Positions 5,538 through 11,076 of a stretch of 11,076 bases of DNA are shown here, in pieces. A program made the position numbers and the translations under genes. Position 1 is the stretch's first letter; the number at the start of each line of letters is the position of its first letter. Below the pieces are notes generated by a model that saw nothing but the letters and a program-made list of their open reading frames with translations, ran no database searches and had not been told where the DNA came from. Source of the stretch: an uncultured Porphyromonadaceae bacterium (lineage in GTDB: Bacteria; Bacteroidota; Bacteroidia; Bacteroidales; Muribaculaceae); NCBI GenBank assembly GCA_905193395.1, contig CAJJOO010000016.1, positions 1-11,076 of the forward strand, given 5' to 3'.

Positions 5538-5569
5538 TTTGCGGGATAGGGGAAATTTGTTTACCTTTG
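5538..5569 (+). promoter_or_regulatory. Promoter of the sensor kinase gene
   Basis: TTTG (5538-5541) is followed after 20 bases by TACCTTTG (5562-5569), a full match to the Bacteroidetes promoter pattern. Transcription should start near 5575, about 29 bases before the ATG at 5604. Confidence 0.72.
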
Positions 5570-5603
5570 TGACGGATAAATCCGCATTTTTTTACAATTT
5601 GCC

Positions 5604-7742
5604 ATGAAACATTCTGCGCCGCTTGTGGCGGTTCTTTTTTTTATCTGCCTCAGTTTTGTGTCTCCGGCACAGAATAATATAGACCTGGACTCGGTTGTCC
5701 GGTCGCTGGAAAGCCGGGTTACTGTTGCCCGCACGCCTCGCGACAGTATCTATCTCTACAGCAATCTTTACGACGTTGCCGTGGTGCGCAACCGCCAGCG
5801 CGCCGATTCATTTGCCGGAGCAATATACGATATCGCCACTCGTCTGGGCGACAGGTCTCTGGCTCTGGAAATGCTTCGCAACCGCGCCAATATACACATG
5901 AGCGAGCGCGACGCCCTGGAAGGTTTTCTGACTGATGCCCGCATCATCGAGCGCAGCGACACCGCGCTGGGACGCGAGACCTCGACTTTCATCCGTATAT
6001 GTCTCAATACCTGGTACGACCGCAATGCCACCGAAGCCCAGCGGCAGGAACGTTTTCAGGAGGAACTGCGTGAATGGACCATGACCCCGCCCGAAGATAT
6101 CTATGAGCGTATCGTTTTGCTGCATAACGTGTGCCTGAGTCTGGCTAACGGCAACACCCCGACGTTGCTGGGTTCTTACCTGAAACGTCTGGAGACTCTG
6201 ATTTCCCAACTTCCGGCCGCACAGTATTCCCTGCGCAACACATTCTACGTGCAGTCGGCCCTGAGTTATTATAGCGCCGGCGATGTGAAGGACGGCATGG
6301 AGGCGGACAGACGCCTGCTGGCCATTATGGATTCGATGCGCGTGGACTATCTTCAGAAAGGCCGCCCGTACCACCGTTATGACGCCAACCGTTTCCTGGT
6401 CTATGCGCGCATGCTGTCGAACTACCGTTCGCTGACGCCCGAGCAGGTCGATGAGTATTACGGCATGGCCGTGAAATACATGAACCAGAGCCGTCGTGTT
6501 TCCGATTCGCCGGTCTATCCAGCGTTGATTGATACATATTATTACATGTCCCACAAGGAATTCGCCAAGGCCATGCCGTTGCTTGAATTACTGTTGACGA
6601 AAAGCCTTACGCGCACTCAGCGCGAACGTGTCCTGGCGATGGCCGTTGAGGCTGCCGATTCGCTGCACAACAACGGTCGCCTCCTGGAACTGATGCGCGA
6701 CTACAACGCCATGCTCACCGAGAAACTGAATTCGCGAAGCACCGAAAAAATGCGCGAGATGCAGATTCTATATGATGTTTATGGCATGAACGAGAAACTG
6801 GCCGACATGAAACTCGACCAGATCGCGGCGCAGAACCGCTCGCAGCACCGTATCATCGTCATTTCGCTGATTTTTATCATCGGCCTGACCATTATGGTGA
6901 TTTTCCTTGTTCGCGTATACCGTCACGCACGCAAATTGTCGCGGAATCTTGAAGAGAACAACGAGAAACTGACAAACGAGAGTATCCGCCTGCGCGAATC
7001 GCAGAATGAGGTAATCCGCGAGCGCGACAAGGTGCGCCGCGGCAGCGAACTTGCCTCGGACTTCGTGCGCAATCTCGGCCGGGAAATCACGGCCCCTCTG
7101 AATGCCGTCGTCGAGTATTCCAACCTGATATGCGACTGCTGCGATACGCATGGCAAGGATTATCTGAACAACTACGCCACGCTGGTCGAGCGCAACGGTG
7201 CCTTTATACAGACTCTCGTCAATGATTTATTCACTGTTACCGAAACCCGTGACGGCACTCTGCCCCTGACACGCGAACTGACCGATATCCATTCCGTGAT
7301 GCAGATTTCGGCTGACACCGTAAGGCCCGAACTTGCCGAGGGCGTCACAATGTCCATCGACCGAGATTCCCTGCATCCGTCGGTTTTTACCGATCCGCGG
7401 CGTATTCAGCAGATTCTGATTAACCTGCTGGAAAATGCCGCCCGTTTCACTGCGAAAGGCTCAATCACGATGTCGTGCGCGTTGGTCAGAGAGCGCAAGT
7501 TTGTGGCTATCGCGGTGACCGACACCGGTATAGGCATCGACCCGAAATATGGCGAGAAGATTTTCGAGCGTTTCGTGAAACTCTCGGAATCGCACGACGA
7601 CAAGAACCACAAATCCCCGGGCCTGGGGCTGCCGATCGCCCGAATGATGGCGCGTCTGCTCGGCGGCGACCTGGTGCTGGACACAACCTACACGTCCGGC
7701 GCACGTTTCGTGCTGACTATCCCCAACAAAATCAAGGCCTGA
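5604..7742 (+). CDS. TPR sensor histidine-kinase-like protein lacking the phospho-acceptor His
   Basis: The gene encodes 712 residues. A signal peptide (1-22, ending SPA-Q) is followed by a helical TPR-like sensor region (about 25-405), a transmembrane segment (416-438, IIVISLIFIIGLTIMVIFLV) and a coiled coil (440-485). Then come a HisKA-like dimerisation segment (about 484-545) and an HATPase domain (about 592-708). ATP-binding boxes are intact: N box ILINLLENAARFT (Asn611), G1 box VTDTGIGI (Asp640), F box IFERFVKL and G2 box PGLGLPIARM. The H box reads FVRNLGREITAPLNAVVEYS. The usual SHEIRTPLN has become GREITAPLN, so Arg493 (codon CGG, 7080-7082) replaces the phosphorylated His. No receiver domain or adjacent response regulator is present. 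It may therefore be a pseudokinase, a phosphatase or allosteric partner, or a kinase with another acceptor; which cannot be read here. The coding sequence is otherwise clean, so it is not simply decaying. Confidence 0.9.
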   Translation: MKHSAPLVAVLFFICLSFVSPAQNNIDLDSVVRSLESRVTVARTPRDSIYLYSNLYDVAVVRNRQRADSFAGAIYDIATRLGDRSLALEMLRNRANIHMSERDALEGFLTDARIIERSDTALGRETSTFIRICLNTWYDRNATEAQRQERFQEELREWTMTPPEDIYERIVLLHNVCLSLANGNTPTLLGSYLKRLETLISQLPAAQYSLRNTFYVQSALSYYSAGDVKDGMEADRRLLAIMDSMRVDYLQKGRPYHRYDANRFLVYARMLSNYRSLTPEQVDEYYGMAVKYMNQSRRVSDSPVYPALIDTYYYMSHKEFAKAMPLLELLLTKSLTRTQRERVLAMAVEAADSLHNNGRLLELMRDYNAMLTEKLNSRSTEKMREMQILYDVYGMNEKLADMKLDQIAAQNRSQHRIIVISLIFIIGLTIMVIFLVRVYRHARKLSRNLEENNEKLTNESIRLRESQNEVIRERDKVRRGSELASDFVRNLGREITAPLNAVVEYSNLICDCCDTHGKDYLNNYATLVERNGAFIQTLVNDLFTVTETRDGTLPLTRELTDIHSVMQISADTVRPELAEGVTMSIDRDSLHPSVFTDPRRIQQILINLLENAARFTAKGSITMSCALVRERKFVAIAVTDTGIGIDPKYGEKIFERFVKLSESHDDKNHKSPGLGLPIARMMARLLGGDLVLDTTYTSGARFVLTIPNKIKA

Positions 7743-7772
7743 GCGCTTTCGACGGCTAAGGGAGGTTAAGCG

Positions 7773-10337
7773 TCAGAAAGTGACGTGGACTGCTATGCGC
7801 ACGCCGCTGCGGTCGATGCGGTAGGGGACGTTGCGGTAGTTCAGCCTCCATACATAGTCTACTCTCAGCACTTTGAAGATATTTTCGATACCCACCGAGG
7901 CTTCCATGTAAGGGCCGTGGTTCAGTTTTGTCACGCCGGCGCCCAGCGGGAACCGGAACAGTTCGGGATTGTCCGACGGATTGTTCCGGTGGCTCAGGGT
8001 GCCCCAAAGGCCGCGGATTGAGAATACTTCGCGCAGTTTCAGTTTTTTCAGATACGGAATGTAGTTGAACAGAGCGCCGTTGGCCCAGTATGTCACGTCG
8101 AACGAGGCATAACTGCTGTTAATGAATTCCATCGCGTTCATCAGCGCGAAACTGCGCGGCTGGATGATATATGATAGATTGACGTTCGGAATCAGCAAAT
8201 CGGTGAACGGTGCCGATCCCCACACGTGGCCGCCTCCGATATAGGTGTCAAGATAGCCGAAGGCCGAGAACCACCAGCGTTTCGCAAGGTCAATCTCCGT
8301 GATGTTCAGCCCGAAGCGGCTGCCCCACAGCCCCTTTGGCGCGTACGTGTGGCGCAGGGTCACTGCCGGGGCGTCCAGGTTGACGGGTATGCGGTAAGAG
8401 CGCGTCTGGAAGAACTTTTCGCCCGGGGCGTAGCGCAGGGTAAGTTCCACGAGGTTTTCGGTATAGTGATGCACCCGCGTTCCGTTGCCGTCGACAAGGG
8501 GCATCGAGGGCGCGGCATAGCGGCACACGTTGGCCACCGCAAGTCCGGCCGTGAAGTTCGATGCGGTTTCCCAGATGAATTCCAGGCGGTTGAGGCGTCG
8601 GTACAGCACGCGGTCGTCGTCCATACGTTTGAGCGACAGCACGATATTGTCGGGCGACGTGAACAGGTAGTTCTGTCCCGGACGTTCGATGTCGTAGGCC
8701 GATGTGAGCCTCAGCGACTGTACCGGAAATTCACGCGAATGATAATCCTTGTCTCTGAATGAATATTCCACCTCGGCATTGTATTTCGAGCGGTGGTCAT
8801 TGAAGCCGTAGGCGGCGAAACCGCGCAGGAACCATCGCCTGGACAGTTCGGCCGTGGTCATGCCGCCGAGGCGCAGACGTGTGCCCTCGGTGGAATTGAA
8901 ACTGATTATGGAATTGACGGGACCTATGTCGAAGCGGCTCTTTTCGCCCGTCATGATATAGCCCTGGAACATGACTTTAAGGACCTTTTCGCCCCAGTAA
9001 TAGAGCGGCACCCGTCGCAGGCGCTGCATCAGCATTCCCACACGGCTTTCTCCGCGGCCTATGGTCGTGAGCCGCGCCCGCTCCCAGTAATCGTCGTCCC
9101 TGGTTTCGGCATCTTCGGCAACAACTGTTGTTCCGCCGCCGCTGAACACTTCATCGTCAATTTCATCGAATGAATGACCGCCGTAGGCAGTGATTCGCGA
9201 CAGATACATTCCGTTGCCCGAGCCGGCGAGGCTCAGTTCGGCAATCAGTTCGTCGGAGGTTTTCAGTCGCGAACCGTCACCGGCACGCTCGAACGTCTGC
9301 ACAAGATACAGGTTGTCGATGAAATTGAGGTTGATTTCGCGCGGCAGGTGCATCTCCACACGCTTTATGAACATTGTCGAGTCGCCTTCGGGCACATACA
9401 CATGGCCCATGAAGCCGAAAGCCGCATGGTTGTGGGGATAGAACGACAGCACGATGCAGCGTTCGCCGTCGACCTCGACAGTGTCGGTAAGGTAGAACTT
9501 GTAGAAGTCGGCCGCGATTCGCGACAGGGGGCTGACGAAACGGTTCTGGAACAGGTTGATATCGTTCTGGTACAGGTCCACCTCGCGCAGGATGTCCTCC
9601 ATGAACACCCGCATCGAGGCCGGGTCGGCGATATCGTCGATGCCCTGGCTGCGGATTCCCTCCACGACCTCGCGGGTCGAGCCGGTGGCCTTGCGCCAGT
9701 TCACGCGGCCGCGGCGTTCCTTGACCATGAGGCTCAGGAATGGTTTGCCCGAGATGGCCGAGGTGTCCACGTGCTCGCCCAGGAAAGGGAATTTCTGAAT
9801 CATCCGCTGGTGGTCCTCGGCCGTGAAGTTGTTCAGCCCAAGGGTGAGGCGTTCATAGCGGTCGTAGGCATAGAAATCATTCCGGCGCGGGTCGGTTAGC
9901 GGCGCGGCATTTTTCAGCCGGTTGAGGAAGTCGACCGCCGGATTGTTCTTCTTTGAATATTTCCCGCGGCGCACGGTGATTTCCTGCAATTCCGTGGTGG
10001 CGGGAGTCATGTACACCACATAGGTGTTGAATGAATTTCGCCTTACGGGCACTATCTTCTTTTCATAGCCTATGCAGGTGACGCGCAGGGCCTTGGTTCC
10101 GGCCGGAACCGGAATCTCGAAAATGCCCTTGTCGTCGGCCACGGCGCCGCGGTTTTGCCCCTCGACCACGATTGAGGCGAACGGCAGTGGCTCCATCGTC
10201 AGCGAGTCGCGCACGATGCCGCGTACGAAATAGTCGGCCGCGGGCATGCTCCATGCCGCGGCACAGCAAAATAGTGCCGCCAGGATTATGGCTGTTAGGC
10301 GCCGTTGTTGTATCTTTGCACGGATATTATTATTCAC
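7773..10337 (-). CDS. DUF5686-type outer-membrane protein with carboxypeptidase-regulatory-like domain
   Basis: The gene encodes 854 residues from a GTG start at 10337; a stop lies nine bases upstream in frame and the next Met (31) would remove the signal peptide, so GTG is the best start. Residues 1-34 are a signal peptide (LTAIILAALFCCAAAWSMPAA). Residues about 37-125 are a carboxypeptidase-regulatory-like sandwich (FVRGIVRDSLTMEPLPFASI, VTCIGYEKK), ending in LQEITVRRG. The rest (about 130-854) has the alternating aromatic strands of a large barrel and closes with the aromatic C-terminus VRIAVHVTF, typical of outer-membrane barrels. The layout and length fit the DUF5686 family of Bacteroidetes. 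Function is unknown; an outer-membrane location is inferred. It is convergent with the kinase gene (30-base gap) and divergent from the CYTH gene with only 8 bases between start codons. Confidence 0.88.
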   Translation of the reverse strand: MNNNIRAKIQQRRLTAIILAALFCCAAAWSMPAADYFVRGIVRDSLTMEPLPFASIVVEGQNRGAVADDKGIFEIPVPAGTKALRVTCIGYEKKIVPVRRNSFNTYVVYMTPATTELQEITVRRGKYSKKNNPAVDFLNRLKNAAPLTDPRRNDFYAYDRYERLTLGLNNFTAEDHQRMIQKFPFLGEHVDTSAISGKPFLSLMVKERRGRVNWRKATGSTREVVEGIRSQGIDDIADPASMRVFMEDILREVDLYQNDINLFQNRFVSPLSRIAADFYKFYLTDTVEVDGERCIVLSFYPHNHAAFGFMGHVYVPEGDSTMFIKRVEMHLPREINLNFIDNLYLVQTFERAGDGSRLKTSDELIAELSLAGSGNGMYLSRITAYGGHSFDEIDDEVFSGGGTTVVAEDAETRDDDYWERARLTTIGRGESRVGMLMQRLRRVPLYYWGEKVLKVMFQGYIMTGEKSRFDIGPVNSIISFNSTEGTRLRLGGMTTAELSRRWFLRGFAAYGFNDHRSKYNAEVEYSFRDKDYHSREFPVQSLRLTSAYDIERPGQNYLFTSPDNIVLSLKRMDDDRVLYRRLNRLEFIWETASNFTAGLAVANVCRYAAPSMPLVDGNGTRVHHYTENLVELTLRYAPGEKFFQTRSYRIPVNLDAPAVTLRHTYAPKGLWGSRFGLNITEIDLAKRWWFSAFGYLDTYIGGGHVWGSAPFTDLLIPNVNLSYIIQPRSFALMNAMEFINSSYASFDVTYWANGALFNYIPYLKKLKLREVFSIRGLWGTLSHRNNPSDNPELFRFPLGAGVTKLNHGPYMEASVGIENIFKVLRVDYVWRLNYRNVPYRIDRSGVRIAVHVTF
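10311..10318 (+). promoter_or_regulatory. -7 element of the CYTH gene, inside the opposing coding sequence
   Basis: TATCTTTG matches TAnnTTTG and predicts a start near 10324, about 22 bases before the ATG at 10346. A -33 element is not convincing. The box lies within codons 7-9 of the minus-strand DUF5686 gene, so promoter and signal-peptide coding share the same bases. Confidence 0.55.
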
Positions 10338-10345
10338 GTCTGATT

Positions 10346-10798
10346 ATGGCTAAGGAAATAGAACGGAAATTTCTGGTTCGCGACCTGTCGTTCAAGACGT
10401 CCGCCGTTGAGGAAATTCACATCGTGCAGGGCTATCTGAACACCGACCCCGACCGCACAGTCCGCGTGCGTATCGCGGGCGAGCGGGCGTTCATCACCGT
10501 CAAGACCCGCAACTGCGGCTGTGTGCGCGACGAATGGGAATATCCCGTTCCTGTCGACGATGCCCGCGCTATGATGACGGCCTGTGTCGGTGTGATTGAC
10601 AAGACCCGTTATGTGGTCCCTGCCGGCGACGGACTGCATTGGGAAATCGACTGTTTCCACGGCGCGGCCGCACCTCTGGTCCTGGCCGAGGTTGAACTGC
10701 CCTCGGCCGACACTTCCTTTGTTCTCCCGCCTTTTATCGGCGAGGAGGTCACAGGAAATCCGGCCTACTACAATTCGGCTATCGCAACTCGAGTCTGA
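10346..10798 (+). CDS. CYTH-domain protein, probable inorganic triphosphatase
   Basis: The gene encodes 150 residues and is essentially a single CYTH (triphosphate tunnel) domain, the usual length for bacterial short forms. It opens with the signature MAKEIERKFLV (the ExExK motif, Glu4, Glu6, Lys8). It continues with QGYL, VRVRI (Arg40, Arg42), TVKTR (Lys53), DKTRY (Lys86, Arg88), WEIDCF (Glu100, Asp102) and AEVELP (Glu115, Glu117), the tunnel-lining charged residues expected for metal-dependent binding of triphosphate. By family knowledge such proteins hydrolyse tripolyphosphate or nucleoside triphosphates; adenylate cyclase activity is less likely. It is cytoplasmic. The frame is open upstream to 10172, but MAKEIERKF is the conserved N-terminus and follows the promoter at 10311, so 10346 is the start. 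Its last 20 bases overlap the end of the convergent methyltransferase gene. Confidence 0.92.
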   Translation: MAKEIERKFLVRDLSFKTSAVEEIHIVQGYLNTDPDRTVRVRIAGERAFITVKTRNCGCVRDEWEYPVPVDDARAMMTACVGVIDKTRYVVPAGDGLHWEIDCFHGAAAPLVLAEVELPSADTSFVLPPFIGEEVTGNPAYYNSAIATRV

Positions 10799-11076
10799 CA
10801 ACGTTTTCCACATGCTGGGTGTGGGGGAACATGTCCACGGGCTGCACGGCCGTGACGCGGTATAGCGGGTCGAGCAGTGCCAGGTCGCGGGCCTGGGTGG
10901 CCGGGTTGCAACTCACATAGACAATCCGCTGCGGGCGGGCGTTCAGAATCACATTCACCACATCGGCATGCATCCCGGCACGCGGCGGGTCGACAATCAT
11001 CACGTCGGGCCGTCCGTGGCGTTCGATGAATTCGTCGGTCAGCACGTCCTTCATGTCTCCGGCAAAGAATTCGGTA
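10779..11076 (-). CDS. rlmD: 23S rRNA uracil-5 methyltransferase (RlmD/RumA type), 3' part
   Basis: The last 98 residues are in the window; the 5' part is beyond it. They show the end of the SAM-dependent Rossmann domain and the catalytic motifs of the TrmA/RumA family. These are VMIVDPPRAG, then YVSCNPATQARDL with the nucleophilic Cys, and DMFPHTQHVENVVRLE with the conserved Glu used as general base. The enzyme forms 5-methyluridine in 23S rRNA; the exact target (1939 or 747) cannot be settled from this fragment, so the symbol is a family-level guess. It ends in TAG at 10781-10779 inside the 3' end of the convergent CYTH gene. Confidence 0.88.
   Translation of the reverse strand, partial: TEFFAGDMKDVLTDEFIERHGRPDVMIVDPPRAGMHADVVNVILNARPQRIVYVSCNPATQARDLALLDPLYRVTAVQPVDMFPHTQHVENVVRLELR

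Noticed and set aside
5127..5572. Several overlapping open frames on both strands between the operon and the kinase gene
   Set aside because: They run through palindromes, the tandem repeat and the tRNA gene, and their products mirror those repeats; no family resemblance.
5573..5584. Small inverted repeat CGGATAAATCCG followed by T-run as an attenuator before the kinase gene
   Set aside because: The stem is 4-5 bp, and it straddles the predicted transcription start, so little or none of it would form in the RNA.
10172..10345. Longer CYTH protein starting at 10172
   Set aside because: The conserved CYTH opening MAKEIERKF starts at 10346; the extension is the complement of the DUF5686 gene and lies upstream of the promoter.
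1..11076. CRISPR array or phage genes
   Set aside because: No regularly spaced repeats with unique spacers and no phage structural, integrase or transposase motifs were seen.

Overview
The window looks like chromosomal DNA of a gut Bacteroidales species, possibly Muribaculaceae or Bacteroidaceae. The genus cannot be fixed from this sequence. Four things point there: several promoters with the Bacteroidetes form TAnnTTTG, four of them with a TTTG- or CTTG-like element about 20 bases upstream; start codons without Shine-Dalgarno sequences; outer-membrane proteins that begin with a carboxypeptidase-regulatory-like domain; and membrane regulators built from TPR, transmembrane and DNA-binding or kinase parts.

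Positions 1-2700 (minus strand) hold a sensing and surface-protein pair. The upstream member is a lipoprotein-type TPR/transmembrane/LuxR-HTH regulator (955-2637), interrupted by an in-frame TAG at 2275-2277. Downstream is the 5' part of a TonB-receptor-like outer-membrane barrel protein (794 to before position 1). Between them, a good promoter sits under a phased array of TCTTAA direct repeats that is a plausible operator.

Positions 2740-5350 look like a small acquired module next to a tRNA gene. It is clearly more AT-rich than its surroundings and is flanked by imperfect direct repeats of about 100 bases. It begins with a promoter and a region of about 245 bases whose two halves pair along nearly their whole length, so it is probably a structured RNA or RNA leader. 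Three co-directional genes follow: a small lipoprotein, a protein with two ExoX-C-terminal-like repeats, and a small secreted protein. None has a known function. After them come palindromic repeats, a tandem duplication that includes a decayed tRNA 3' end, and an intact tRNA-Ser(UGA) on the minus strand.

Positions 5560-11076 are ordinary GC-richer chromosome. They hold a hybrid TPR sensor kinase whose phospho-acceptor histidine is replaced by arginine while its ATP-binding boxes are intact; a convergent large DUF5686-type outer-membrane protein; a head-to-head CYTH-domain triphosphatase with only 8 bases between the start codons; and the 3' end of an RlmD/RumA-type 23S rRNA uracil-5 methyltransferase, whose tail overlaps that of the CYTH gene.

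The points most worth a second look are the structured RNA with its three-gene cargo, the His-less kinase, the amber-interrupted regulator and the TCTTAA operator array.
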